Notes: a model not told the origin generated them from the sequence alone. A stretch of DNA of 64,000 nt from Lachnospiraceae bacterium (GCA_022845955.1 AP025576.1:4092001-4156000); one strand, 5' to 3'. Positions 42,694 to 51,926 are shown, counted from the stretch's first letter. Made by a program: numbers and translations.

Positions 42694-45600
42694 TTATTTA
42701 TGCAGGGCATCCGCCTGTTTTACCGGGATAATCCTGGGTGCCGACAGCACGCCCATGCGTTTCAGCTGATATTCATAGCTGAAGCCGGCCCCGAACGTTC
42801 TCCAGGCATTCGGCCCCACCCAATGCTCATATTCATTGCAGGCATGCACCGTACCAAAGGCATTCACCCGGTTGCCATAAGAAATAATGGTGATGTTATG
42901 CTTTCCTTTTTCCAGACGGCCCAGCGGTACCTGATAAGGAGCCAGGGCAATCCTTCCCGCCTGCTTTCCGTCAATCATAACCTTAAGAAGGGGCGCCCTG
43001 AATTTTTCTGCGGCAAGGATATACTCCCCAGCCTCTTCTGCCGTAAATTCCGTTTCATAAATCATATTCCCGGCATAGAAGGGGAAGCCCTGATCCACAT
43101 AATCGCCAAATGCGATCTGCTCCGGCAGAGGGGTCAGTACCGCCTTGCTTCCTGTCACCCTGACACCGAAGCTTCCCAGCAGATAATACCATTCCACGTT
43201 GGTATTTCTGGAGTATGCGATCTTCAGGATAAGTTCCGAACGTCCCGCCGGAATGTGCGGCAGTGCCGTTTTACGGATACACTCATCCACGAAATAGCCC
43301 GCGTCCTTTTTCTCCACCTCGGTTCCGTTCAGCCATATGGAAGTGGCATCCGGTTCCTCAAGAGCCAGGAAAGCATCCTCCACCTCTGTTTCCGAATCAA
43401 TGGTAAACCGAAGCTCCAGGATATGCTCAGGCGCGGATTTTTCACTGGTCCAGGGCTGGGCAAAGGCTTCCATACGCAGAGGATAGCCGGCAGTTTCCCG
43501 GCAGACATTATCCAGGCGCAGGATTTCTTCCCTTTCCTGCCATCCGCCTCCGTCAAAACGGTACTCCGCCATGTCCAGAAGCAGCACGTTAGGCTCGGAA
43601 AGCCGGTAAGGCATGCGGGAGGACAGATGAGTCCCTTCTTCCTGCGTATATTCCTCTTCTGCGGCGTTTTCCGCAGCTTCTTTGCACCCTTCGGCCGGCG
43701 ACAGCTTAAGCAGAACGCTGGAATGATCATACATGTTATGTAAAAAGCTGGTGACGTGGCCGTTACTTTCCGTGGCTGCCGGATATATTTCCCCTGTCAT
43801 GGTATCGTACTCTTCCACCTTCCAGTTTCCTTTCAGCCGGAAAGTAATCCTTTCTTTTTTGGGAATATCCGGATTCTTCATTTTTCTGCCGTTGCAGACA
43901 AACAGCCAGCGGGTATCCCCGTCGTCACGCATCTGGTAAATCAGCTGTTCCGAAAGATTCCCTGCTTCCGTGCGCAGCTCCACATCCCGGTAAGGATCCA
44001 GCGCTTTCACCAGTGCGCTCCTGGAGAAGCCGATATGTCGGCATTTTCTGTAAAGTTCCATCCCTGCTTCCGACGGCCTTGCATCCACAAGGGAAGGGGC
44101 TTCTCCCATAAAGAGGACATCCCCGCCGTTTTTTCGGAATTCCTCCAGACAGGAAACCGTGGTATTTCTCAGCGTTTCATTTCCGGGAACCACCACCGCA
44201 TCATAGCCCATATCTCCCACGTGGAATTTTCCATCCTCCAGCGCCTGATACTGCGCGGGCAGAAGGGATTCCGCAACAAAATCAAAATCCAGCTGGGAGA
44301 AAAGAAGCCACTCCGTCACATTGGAGAACCGGCTTTCCAGCTCCTCCCTAATCAACGCGGTCTGTTCCTTCGGCCCGTAATGGAGCCAGTAGCTTTCAAT
44401 CGGATGCACCACCGCAATGCGCACATGCGCTTTTCCCCTTGTCAGCGCGGTATTCACTCTGGCAAAGTGATCCTCTATCATCCCATATTCCCTGTACCAG
44501 GGGGACTGGTAGAAAATAGAGGCCGGATAATCCCGTTTGGCTTCCCCGTTCATACTGTCCCAGGAAAGGTGATGCACGCGCAGGGTAACGCCCAGTGCGG
44601 CCTGCCAGTCTCCCGCCAGCTTATGCCCGCGGAAATCAAAATCCCAGTTGGTCACCCCGTAAAGCTCACTGAGCACACCCGGGCATCCATACTGATGGGA
44701 CGCGGACTGCGCCTGCTTTGCCGTGGTATATTCCCTCCAGTCACAGAGCATGTCAATCCCCGGCATCTGGAAGCTTCTGTAAGAACGCATTGCCTCACCC
44801 AGAGCGTTTGTCTGGGAAGTGAGCGTAGGTTCTTCCATCATATGGCCGGTGAGCATAATCCCATGATCGTTGCACCAGTTTCCAATGGTATCCGCGAAGG
44901 AGGAGGAAAACTGTTCCGCCACAAAATCATGATAATGGTAACGGGGCGCCGATACCTTTTCCTCCGGGAGCTCCCAGATAAGCTCTGGTATGGTATCAAA
45001 GAAATCCTCTCCATAAGCTGCTTTATAGCCTTCCGGCAGGCTGTCCGTATAGGGAAGGATCACATCCTCCCCGGATTCCGCAAAGCTCAGTGTGGTCTTA
45101 TGGGAAAACTGCGGTTCATCCGTAAAAATAGACGGAACGGTCTTTCCGAATTCCTCTCCCACACAGCCCAGATACTGCTCGTGGGTTTCTTCAATAAACC
45201 GCTCAATAGCTTTGGGATTAAGCGTATCCACGTAGGTTTCGTTGTTATACCATGGGCTTTCCCGTGCGATTTCCTCATACAGGAACCATATGTTCTCTCC
45301 CTGTTCCCCGTCCGCCAGACGGCGGTATTCCTTCAGGCAGCCGTTTTCCAGGGTGATGTCATAACGGGCCAGAAGCGTTCCGTTCCCCTGAACGGCAGCC
45401 TTGCTGGAGGAATCAAAACCCAAATCCTTATTTTGGCGGTCTTCGTTGGAAACCGGTGTGAACACCAGATACCGGCTGCGGTATTCCACGTCCTTCGTCA
45501 CCTTTCCGCCCGCTGCCCCGGAGGGCCAGCGATCCTCATCATACAGATAGGCATACATGCCCTCCGCCTTCGCCTTATCCACACAGGCACGGACACATTC

Positions 45601-45816
45601 CTTATATTCTTCTCCCATATAAGGCGTATCCAGGCCGGTACGGCAATGCATATGGAATCCCCCGATTCCCATTTCTTTAAAATAATCAATATGCCTTACC
45701 AGCACTTCCGGGGATAACGCCTGGTTCCATGCCCAGAACGGTGCCCCGCGGTATTCATTTGTTGGATTTTGGAACAATTCCCTGCTCAGGCTTTTTTCTT
45801 TGCTTTTCTGATACAT
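42694..45816 (-). CDS. GH106-like glycoside hydrolase (putative alpha-L-rhamnosidase-type)
   Basis: 1040 aa from 45816 behind AAGGAAAG. The N-terminal PFWAWNQALSPEVLVRHIDY, FKEMGIGGFHMHCRTGLDTP and LYDEDRWPSGAAGG are the typical first module of large GH106-type proteins. PSIFTDEPQFSHKT and a later VCNGRKMKNPDIPK-type block follow, with a sugar-binding beta module near the C-terminus (VEDAFLALEEPDATSIWLNG). No signal peptide, so it probably acts on imported oligosaccharides. Substrate inferred only from family. It is divergent from the AraC gene at 46012, which probably controls it. Likely promoter TTTACT and TATGAT at 16-bp spacing in the shared region. Confidence 0.8.
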   Translation of the reverse strand: MYQKSKEKSLSRELFQNPTNEYRGAPFWAWNQALSPEVLVRHIDYFKEMGIGGFHMHCRTGLDTPYMGEEYKECVRACVDKAKAEGMYAYLYDEDRWPSGAAGGKVTKDVEYRSRYLVFTPVSNEDRQNKDLGFDSSSKAAVQGNGTLLARYDITLENGCLKEYRRLADGEQGENIWFLYEEIARESPWYNNETYVDTLNPKAIERFIEETHEQYLGCVGEEFGKTVPSIFTDEPQFSHKTTLSFAESGEDVILPYTDSLPEGYKAAYGEDFFDTIPELIWELPEEKVSAPRYHYHDFVAEQFSSSFADTIGNWCNDHGIMLTGHMMEEPTLTSQTNALGEAMRSYRSFQMPGIDMLCDWREYTTAKQAQSASHQYGCPGVLSELYGVTNWDFDFRGHKLAGDWQAALGVTLRVHHLSWDSMNGEAKRDYPASIFYQSPWYREYGMIEDHFARVNTALTRGKAHVRIAVVHPIESYWLHYGPKEQTALIREELESRFSNVTEWLLFSQLDFDFVAESLLPAQYQALEDGKFHVGDMGYDAVVVPGNETLRNTTVSCLEEFRKNGGDVLFMGEAPSLVDARPSEAGMELYRKCRHIGFSRSALVKALDPYRDVELRTEAGNLSEQLIYQMRDDGDTRWLFVCNGRKMKNPDIPKKERITFRLKGNWKVEEYDTMTGEIYPAATESNGHVTSFLHNMYDHSSVLLKLSPAEGCKEAAENAAEEEYTQEEGTHLSSRMPYRLSEPNVLLLDMAEYRFDGGGWQEREEILRLDNVCRETAGYPLRMEAFAQPWTSEKSAPEHILELRFTIDSETEVEDAFLALEEPDATSIWLNGTEVEKKDAGYFVDECIRKTALPHIPAGRSELILKIAYSRNTNVEWYYLLGSFGVRVTGSKAVLTPLPEQIAFGDYVDQGFPFYAGNMIYETEFTAEEAGEYILAAEKFRAPLLKVMIDGKQAGRIALAPYQVPLGRLEKGKHNITIISYGNRVNAFGTVHACNEYEHWVGPNAWRTFGAGFSYEYQLKRMGVLSAPRIIPVKQADALHK

Positions 45817-45942
45817 TTCTTTCCTTCCCTTCTCCTTTTCTTCCCATAAAGCGGCAATTTCACATTGCATTCTGCTTTCAGATTCTGTAAGATTATCATA
45901 GGAAATATACAGAAAAAGTAAATGGGAAGAAGGAACAAAATT

Positions 45943-45964
45943 GTAATTTGGAACACTAAATTAC
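45943..45964. promoter_or_regulatory. Candidate AraC operator between glycosidase and araC genes
   Basis: GTAATTT and AAATTAC form a 7-bp inverted repeat around 8 bp. It overlaps two GGAAC-led blocks (GGAACAAAATT and GGAACACTAAATT) spaced about 20 bp, as AraC half-sites often are. Confidence 0.4.
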
Positions 45965-46011
45965 ATAAAAAATAAAAGCCATTATTTTCTCCTGAAAGGA
46001 CAAGGACAGCT

Positions 46012-47040
46012 ATGGGAACAGAAAAGGAAACCAAAAATATAATCGCCCTGGACCGGATCGCCCCTTATGTTAGATATGTGAATTATAAGATTTTCGACGG
46101 AGGTACGCTTCTTCCGGAACGTATCATTTATGATCATGAATTTATTTACTGCCTCAGCGGGGAGGCATGTTTTCTATACGCAGGGGAAACCTACACGGTT
46201 AAAAAAGGGGAGCTGTTCTATATATGCCCCCGCCTTCACAACACAATGATTGTACCGGAAGGGAAAACCTTCCGGGTACACTGCGTCCACTTCGACTGGA
46301 TTTCCCCGGAAGCCCGGTATGATTTCCGCGCGGAGCAGGTATATCTGCACAAGGAAAACCTGCCTGCCCACGCAGAAGCACCCGATCCCCTGTCCGGGAA
46401 AACCTTTGAGACAAATAACCTGTCCCAAAATACACTTCCTCCCATAAAGGAAGAACGGCTGCTGGAGCGGCCGAACCCGGAAGTGGATCCCGCCCTGTTT
46501 CCTCCCCTGATCACCGGGCTGGATTACGATACTACAGCTCCCCTCTTTAAAGAACTGTACCAAAGCTATTCCCAGCTGGGCATCGGCGCAAGGCTGCGGG
46601 AACGCGCCCTTTTCCTCCAGCTGGCCGCCGAAGTCTGCGGCCTCACCTCACCGTCCAGGGATTCCTGCGGGCTGTTCCATCAGAAAACCATCAGTGAGGC
46701 CGTCAATTATATCCAGGAATACTATACGGAGGATATTTCCCTCCCCCTTTTAGCCGCCCACTCCGGCCTTTCCCCTAAATATTTCGGTCGGCTTTTCCGG
46801 GAACAGACCGGCTTTACCGTGCGGGAATACCTGACCGGCATCCGGATCCGCAATGCCAAACACCTGCTCGCCCACACGGACAGTCCGCTGGAACAAATCG
46901 CCTCCGGCACCGGCTTTCAGGATAAATTTTATTTTACCAAGGTATTCAAACGGCTGACCGGCATCACTCCCGGTAAATACAGGAAAGCTTACGGGCACCT
47001 GGATGAAATGAAACAGGGGGAGCAGGCATTTTTCTGGTAA
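46012..47040 (+). CDS. AraC-family transcriptional regulator with cupin-type sensor domain
   Basis: 342 aa. The N-terminal domain has LPERIIYDHEFIYCLSGEAC and GELFYICPRLHNTMIVPEG, a cupin sugar-sensing fold. The C-terminal pair of HTH motifs is ISEAVNYIQEYYTEDISLPL and LAAHSGLSPKYFGRLFREQT followed by PLEQIASGTGFQDKFYFTKV, ending LTGITPGKYRK. Divergent from the GH106-like gene; probably activates it in response to a sugar. Autoregulation possible through the shared operator. Confidence 0.88.
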   Translation: MGTEKETKNIIALDRIAPYVRYVNYKIFDGGTLLPERIIYDHEFIYCLSGEACFLYAGETYTVKKGELFYICPRLHNTMIVPEGKTFRVHCVHFDWISPEARYDFRAEQVYLHKENLPAHAEAPDPLSGKTFETNNLSQNTLPPIKEERLLERPNPEVDPALFPPLITGLDYDTTAPLFKELYQSYSQLGIGARLRERALFLQLAAEVCGLTSPSRDSCGLFHQKTISEAVNYIQEYYTEDISLPLLAAHSGLSPKYFGRLFREQTGFTVREYLTGIRIRNAKHLLAHTDSPLEQIASGTGFQDKFYFTKVFKRLTGITPGKYRKAYGHLDEMKQGEQAFFW

Positions 47041-47103
47041 TACCCGCTCTCCCTGCTGCATGCGATATCGCACCTTCCTTTCGGATGCCTGTGCACCTGT
47101 TTT

Positions 47104-47991
47104 TCACTCCACCCGGTTAATAAGCCTTCCTATCTGCGGTATCTCGCAGACCACCTCATCCCCCTTTTTCATAAAGCGGGGCGGATTGCTTCCCATTCCC
47201 ACCCCCGCAGGCGTTCCTGTGGCGATGATATCCCCCGGTTCCAAAGTCATGCCCTTTGACAAATCTTCGATTATTTGGGGAATATCCGCAAGGAAAAACC
47301 GGGTATTGGAATCCTGCCGTTTTTCCCCGTTCACAAAGCTTTTCACATCTGCCTCCACGGGAAAAGGCAGGGCGGACTTATGCAGAACCACCGGGCCCAT
47401 TGCGGTGTAAGTATCCAGGCTTTTGCCCTTGAACCACTGTCCGTGGCGGTTCTGAATCCTTCTGGAGGAGATATCGTTAAAGACAGAGTAGCCGAAAATA
47501 TATTCCTCCGCCTTATCGGCGGGTATATCCTTTCCTTCCTTTCCGATAATCACAGCCAGCTCCACCTCATAATCCAGCTGCTCGTCCAAATCCGTCCTCG
47601 CTTTTATGGCCTCCCCGCTTCCCAGAATACGGATCGCGCGTTTGGTAAAATAAACGGTTTCCGGACCTGCCTGGAAAGCAGACAGGGCCTCCGCCGCTTC
47701 TTCCCTGTGATCCTGGTAGTTCACTCCCACACAAAGAATATCATGGACGGGCCTTTCTATCGGCGCCAGCAGCTTCACCTCTCCCACAGGGAGTACAGGG
47801 CAGTCCGTCTCCCCGCAATATGCCTGCCGCAGCTGATGCTCTTCGTTTTCTCCCACGCCTTCTATTACCTGCTGCATGATAAAGATCCCAAAACCCGGAA
47901 AAATCCGGGACAAGGGCAGGATCCCATTTTCTGCCTGATTGAAAATGCCTATTTCGGCCTTTCCGGCCTTTTCATATCGAATAAATTTCAT
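47104..47991 (-). CDS. Fumarylacetoacetate hydrolase (FAH) family protein
   Basis: 295 aa, start behind GGAGAGGAG. LCVGVNYQDHREEAAEA and DYEVELAVIIGKEGKDI supply the family's Mg2+ ligands (His/Glu). FGYSVFNDISSRRIQNRHGQ and PGDIIATGTPAGVGMGSNPP are the FAH signature. The family covers hydrolases, hydratases and sugar-acid (for example 2-keto-3-deoxy) enzymes; in a carbohydrate neighbourhood a keto-deoxy sugar acid step is plausible but unproven. It is convergent with the AraC gene. Confidence 0.88.
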   Translation of the reverse strand: MKFIRYEKAGKAEIGIFNQAENGILPLSRIFPGFGIFIMQQVIEGVGENEEHQLRQAYCGETDCPVLPVGEVKLLAPIERPVHDILCVGVNYQDHREEAAEALSAFQAGPETVYFTKRAIRILGSGEAIKARTDLDEQLDYEVELAVIIGKEGKDIPADKAEEYIFGYSVFNDISSRRIQNRHGQWFKGKSLDTYTAMGPVVLHKSALPFPVEADVKSFVNGEKRQDSNTRFFLADIPQIIEDLSKGMTLEPGDIIATGTPAGVGMGSNPPRFMKKGDEVVCEIPQIGRLINRVE

Positions 47992-48103
47992 TGCGGCTCC
48001 TCTCCGGAAAAATATTCCACTCCTTTTTCCAGTTTACTTCCCGGACAGGACGGTGTCAACGAAAAGGAAGGGAGCCGTTTGACAAGCGGTTATCAATCGT
48101 TAT

Positions 48104-48125
48104 TGGTCACGGAGGGAACAGTAAC
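48104..48125. repeat. Dispersed repeat TGGTCACGGAG, copy 1
   Basis: The 22-bp sequence beginning TGGTCACGGAG and ending ACAGTAAC recurs at 51809-51830 in reverse orientation with three changes. It lies at the 3' end of the GH13 gene. Confidence 0.6.
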
Positions 48126-49798
48126 TAACAATCCAGTTCCAAAACAATAGCATCACAGCTGCCCAGACCTATCCTGCTGCCCGCCGCATTTATCCTGCCA
48201 TTGTTGCATAACAACTGCTTCTTTATCCCGGAAGGCAGCACCAATTTCCGCTCAACGGTTCCATAATTAGCCGCAACCAGAATTTTCTGCTCCGGTGTAA
48301 TACGGTAAAAAGCAAAGATATCTTTCTCCTTCTCAAAAGCCGGACGGAATTCGCCGTACGTAAAAGTCTCTCTGTAAGCATCCGATTTGCGTAAAGCAAG
48401 CAGCTGTCTGTAATAATGAAGCACCGAATCCTTGTCTTTCTCTTCCCTGGCGGCGTTGACCTGTGTATAGTTGGGATTCACCTTCAGCCATGGCTTACCG
48501 CAGGTAAAGCCTGCGTTTTCTTCATCGCTCCACTGCATGGGGGTCCGGCTGTTGTCCCTGCTGAAGCGCGCTACCGCCTTCAGGGCATCCGCTTCCGTAA
48601 GCCCCGCCTCCAGCGCCACCTTATACTGATCCTTCGTACTGATATCATCATATTCTTCTATGCTGTCGAACAGACAGTTTGTCATTCCCAGCTCCTGTCC
48701 CTGATAAAGGAAGGGGATTCCCCGAAGCAGCACGCTGGTGGTCCCCAGCATCTGGATCCCCCGCGTATTCCGGGCATGATCCGGCAGATAGCGGGACGCC
48801 CCTCTGGGTTCGTCATGGTTTTCTATAATATTGGCCTTAAAACCGACCTTCTGCCCTTCCATCTGCGATGCAAAGAGGGCCGACCGCCATTCCTCAAAGG
48901 ATATCTCTCCGGCTGTATGCCAGCCTTTTTCCCCGCCGGAAAGCACGGCTGCCGAGAAATCGAACATCGTGGAAAAATGGCCGTTATCCCCGATAAATTC
49001 CCGCAGTTCGTCTTCCTTCATATTAAATACTTCCGCAACCGTGAAGGCCCCGTATTTTTCAAAGGTTTCCTTTTTCAGTTCTTCCAGAAGTTCCCCGACG
49101 CCGTCAACCTCTTCCACCATCCTGGTGCAGCTCACAAGGCCGTCTGTGCCGTCCGCGGGATAATCCGGAAATGCCGTGTCTTTTTTAATATTAATTATCG
49201 CATCTATCCGGAAGCCGGCAACTCCTTTTTCCAGCCACCAGTTCACCATATCAAAAAGTTCTTTCTTAAGCCTGGGGTTATTCCAGTTCAAATCCGGCTG
49301 TTCCTTTGCGAACATATGCAGATAATATTGATCCGTTCCCGGCACCGGCTCCCAGGTACTCCCTCCAAAATAGGAACGGTAATTGCTGGGAGCCTTCCCG
49401 TCCTTTCCCTTTCGAAAATAGAAATAATCCGCATATTCGCCATCCGGATCCGCCAACGCCCTGCGGAACCATTCATGCTGGTCGGAGCAATGGTTAATCA
49501 CCAGGTCCATAATAAGATACATGTCCCTCTTTTTCGCTTCCGCCAGCAGTTCATCGAAATCCTCCATTGTACCGAATTCCGGCGCAATTGCATAATAATC
49601 CGATATATCATAGCCCTGATCCACAAAAGGGGACCGGTACACAGGGGAAAGCCATATAATGTCCACTCCCAGCCCTTTCAGATAATCCAGCTTGCGGATC
49701 ACGCCGCGCAGATCCCCGATGCCGTCACCGTCCGTATCCAGAAAGCTCTTGGGGTAAATCTGATATGCCACTTTGTCATGCCACCATTTTCTAATCAT
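48125..49798 (-). CDS. GH13 alpha-glucosidase, oligo-1,6-glucosidase type
   Basis: 557 aa from 49798 behind GGAGGGA. Catalytic residues are Asp199 (GFRIDAIINI), Glu256 (AEVFNMKEDEL) and the transition-state Asp of ENHDEPR. Region I is MDLVINHCSDQHEWF, and QIYPKSFLDTDGDGIGDL is the GH13_31 opening with a calcium-like loop. It cleaves alpha-1,6 and other alpha-glucosidic bonds of isomalto-oligosaccharides or related sugars in the cytoplasm. Stand-alone gene. Confidence 0.93.
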   Translation of the reverse strand: MIRKWWHDKVAYQIYPKSFLDTDGDGIGDLRGVIRKLDYLKGLGVDIIWLSPVYRSPFVDQGYDISDYYAIAPEFGTMEDFDELLAEAKKRDMYLIMDLVINHCSDQHEWFRRALADPDGEYADYFYFRKGKDGKAPSNYRSYFGGSTWEPVPGTDQYYLHMFAKEQPDLNWNNPRLKKELFDMVNWWLEKGVAGFRIDAIINIKKDTAFPDYPADGTDGLVSCTRMVEEVDGVGELLEELKKETFEKYGAFTVAEVFNMKEDELREFIGDNGHFSTMFDFSAAVLSGGEKGWHTAGEISFEEWRSALFASQMEGQKVGFKANIIENHDEPRGASRYLPDHARNTRGIQMLGTTSVLLRGIPFLYQGQELGMTNCLFDSIEEYDDISTKDQYKVALEAGLTEADALKAVARFSRDNSRTPMQWSDEENAGFTCGKPWLKVNPNYTQVNAAREEKDKDSVLHYYRQLLALRKSDAYRETFTYGEFRPAFEKEKDIFAFYRITPEQKILVAANYGTVERKLVLPSGIKKQLLCNNGRINAAGSRIGLGSCDAIVLELDC

Positions 49799-49947
49799 CG
49801 TAAAATCCCTCCATTTCCTGCTTTTTAAAGAATAGCATGGAAACGAAGGGATTTCTTGCATAAAAATATGAAAAACTAACACAATTCCAGGATTTATATT
49901 TTATCTTTCCCAGAATCAGCTTTGCCGCAAACCTTTCAGCCGCCTGA

Positions 49948-50361
49948 TTATGCTGCCTTCTTCCTGATTTGCAGCAAAAGAAGTACCAGCCCGATACCAA
50001 GAAGAATGTGTCCAATTCCTGCTATCCCTGCTATGGAAGCATCCATTCCCCTGCTTAATGCCATGCCCCATACCTGTGTCAGCCCTCTTAAAAGAAAGCC
50101 TGCACCGGTAATATTCAATCCGACATGGTATAAAAGCAGCGCCCTTTTCGTCCGTTTTCCATCCGAAAACAGGAAATTTTTCTCCAACAGCAGGAGGGCC
50201 AGGAAGAAAAACATCCCCAAAAGGAAATAATGGGTATGCATAAATGCCAGGTTCGTCCTGCCGGTAAAACCGTTGAATTTAGTGAACTCCCGGTAAAACA
50301 CACCGGAAACCAATGCAGTAAGTGCATAAATAAGTGCCGTATCCGCATATTTTTTACTCAT
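49948..50361 (-). CDS. DUF2871-family membrane protein
   Basis: 137 aa from 50361 behind AAGGGGCGG. FNGFTGRTNLAFMHTHYFLL and HVGLNITGAGFLLRGLTQVW are the family blocks with conserved His residues, in four membrane helices. Function unknown. Same orientation as the membrane and TetR genes upstream, but separated from them by a long inverted repeat. Confidence 0.8.
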   Translation of the reverse strand: MSKKYADTALIYALTALVSGVFYREFTKFNGFTGRTNLAFMHTHYFLLGMFFFLALLLLEKNFLFSDGKRTKRALLLYHVGLNITGAGFLLRGLTQVWGMALSRGMDASIAGIAGIGHILLGIGLVLLLLQIRKKAA

Positions 50362-50382
50362 ATCCGCCCCTTCTTTCGTATA

Positions 50383-50468
50383 GCTTATCCAACTTCGCAG
50401 GTGCCAAATGGCCCTCTGGCAGCGGACGGAGGGCCATTTGGCACCTGCGAAGTTTGGATAGCTTATTT
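50383..50468. repeat. Long inverted repeat inside the TetR operon
   Basis: Arms of about 30 bp (AACTTCGCAGGTGCCAAATG onward, from about 50389) pair with the segment ending at about 50459, with one bulged T and a 12-base loop. A T-run (50465-50472) follows on the plus strand. It lies between the stop of the upstream membrane gene and the start of the DUF2871 gene, so it may be a mobile repeat or an operon attenuator. Confidence 0.8.
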
Positions 50469-51128
50469 TTTTTCCTGCCGGTAAAGCTGCCAGCCCATAA
50501 ATACAATCCACACATACGCTAATGTTTTAGGAATCATCAGCATCCCTACAGCCGGCGCCACGCCGGAAAAAAGGACCACTGGCAGATAAAAACCAAAAGA
50601 AAGCGCCACGGCCAGCGGCATAAAACGGAATACCGGATCCTTCCCTTTCCCGGCTTCCCTGGCAAAAATAACAATGATAATAACGCCCATAACAGCAAAA
50701 GGGATGTTACGTAAGATACCAAATAGCAAAGGCTGGCGGTATTCCAGCCACCGGTTCTGGGGAAGGAGGCAAAGGGCGGCCCGGAGAAGAGAAAGCGCCC
50801 ACATCGTGCCGGTAAGCCCTTTTCTGCCCTCTATCTGATAACGTTCCCGCCAGATATAGTACAGAATCAAGTAAAAGACAGTCATAGTAATCGAGGTGAT
50901 GAGTTTCCCCACACCAAGTGCCGCCGCATTCGCTTCCAGCCCGGTAGTCCATAGCGCATAGGAACGGGGAATGAGGTGGAACGCGTCCCCAGCTCCGAGC
51001 AGTGCGGACATCAGGCCCGCCTTTTTCACCAACGGCCCTTTTCCCTTAATCAGCATGGTAAGCCCTGCTATCAGAGCAAAGCTTAGATAAAGACAATCAA
51101 AAACGGTCTCTGCAATTGCCTGTGCCAT
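50463..51128 (-). CDS. Polytopic membrane protein of unknown function
   Basis: 221 aa behind AAGGAG, about seven membrane helices. LLGAGDAFHLIPRSYALWTT and FMPLAVALSFGFYLPVVLFS are conserved-looking segments with a His and Arg in membrane. I do not recognise the family. It follows the TetR regulator gene by 11 bp and should be part of its regulon. Confidence 0.7.
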   Translation of the reverse strand: MAQAIAETVFDCLYLSFALIAGLTMLIKGKGPLVKKAGLMSALLGAGDAFHLIPRSYALWTTGLEANAAALGVGKLITSITMTVFYLILYYIWRERYQIEGRKGLTGTMWALSLLRAALCLLPQNRWLEYRQPLLFGILRNIPFAVMGVIIIVIFAREAGKGKDPVFRFMPLAVALSFGFYLPVVLFSGVAPAVGMLMIPKTLAYVWIVFMGWQLYRQEKK

Positions 51129-51139
51129 AATAAATCTCC

Positions 51140-51691
51140 TTATTCATAGATGGTTTTTTTAACGATTTCCAGAAAAAATAAAAAATCCTGCATATCCGCC
51201 TTCAGAAGCAATATCATATTCATCATGATGAAGCGTGCATATCGTTCTTTGGTAAAGGCTTCGTTCCAGATATCCGCACGCACCTTATCATCCGCTTCCA
51301 GTCTTTGGACAATCCCCTTCTCCAACACGGCTTTCATGGATTCCATCCTCATTAGCCCGGCATCTTCTACGTTTCCCAGACTATGCATGAGCATCCCGGC
51401 CGAACTGTCAATACGCTTGCGCAGAAAGGAATAGATTTCTTCCATCTGTTTGCAGAAGTTATCTGCCTTTATCTTCTCCTTCATCTCCAAAAGCGTATTT
51501 TTCCAGTATTCTTCCGTAAGTGCAAGCAGGATTTCGTCCTTGCCTGCGAAATAATTGTATACGGTGCCTGTCGCTACCCCGGCTTTCCCGGCGATAGAAC
51601 GGATATTGACCGCTTCCGGCCCGTCTGTATCCGCAAGCTCACGCGCATACGCAAGCAAAGTATCCCGCAGGGTATCATCCTTCCTCCGCAT
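51140..51691 (-). CDS. TetR/AcrR-family transcriptional regulator
   Basis: 183 aa behind AAGGATG-like site. IRSIAGKAGVATGTVYNYFA is the helix-turn-helix, with ALTEEYW after. The C-terminal domain is a variable ligand sensor. First gene of a unit with the two membrane protein genes; probably represses it through the palindrome at 51725-51736. Confidence 0.9.
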   Translation of the reverse strand: MRRKDDTLRDTLLAYARELADTDGPEAVNIRSIAGKAGVATGTVYNYFAGKDEILLALTEEYWKNTLLEMKEKIKADNFCKQMEEIYSFLRKRIDSSAGMLMHSLGNVEDAGLMRMESMKAVLEKGIVQRLEADDKVRADIWNEAFTKERYARFIMMNMILLLKADMQDFLFFLEIVKKTIYE

Positions 51692-51724
51692 ATTGGCATC
51701 CTTTCTTTCCGCGATCGCCTTAAG

Positions 51725-51736
51725 TGAACATGTTCA
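51725..51736. promoter_or_regulatory. TetR operator palindrome
   Basis: Perfect 12-bp palindrome TGAACATGTTCA placed between the -10 box and the start codon of the TetR gene. Confidence 0.7.
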
Positions 51737-51741
51737 TTTAT

Positions 51742-51770
51742 ATTATAGAGTCTCCATTCTCTGATGTCAA
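51742..51770 (-). promoter_or_regulatory. Promoter of the TetR operon
   Basis: Minus-strand TTGACA (51770-51765) and TATAAT (51747-51742) with 17-bp spacing, a consensus sigma-A promoter directly upstream of the palindromic operator. Confidence 0.85.
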
Positions 51771-51808
51771 TCTATTTCTGAACACGTTCCCTTTCAGGTT
51801 ATAATTCC

Positions 51809-51830
51809 GTTACTGTTAACTCCGTGACCA
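51809..51830. repeat. Dispersed repeat TGGTCACGGAG, copy 2
   Basis: Reverse orientation relative to copy 1 at 48104-48125. Matching blocks are TGGTCACGGAG and ACAGTAAC with a three-base difference between. Confidence 0.6.
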
Positions 51831-51901
51831 GCAACCTGCATAAATCCATTTAAAATCGCCTGCGGCGTTTGTGTTTATGCACTCTTGAATCACTTTCTCA
51901 C

Positions 51902-51926
51902 GTACTGTGCAGTAAATGCACAGTAC
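51902..51926. repeat. Inverted repeat with 10-bp arms
   Basis: GTACTGTGCA and its complement separated by GTAAA. No T-run, so it is not a terminator. It forms part of the repeat-rich region. Confidence 0.7.

Noticed and set aside
43756-45717. 653-codon plus-strand frame opposite the GH106-like gene
   Set aside because: Antisense shadow; composition is that of reversed coding sequence.
48416-49828. 470-codon plus-strand frame opposite the GH13 gene
   Set aside because: GH13 catalytic motifs are intact on the minus strand; the antisense frame has none.
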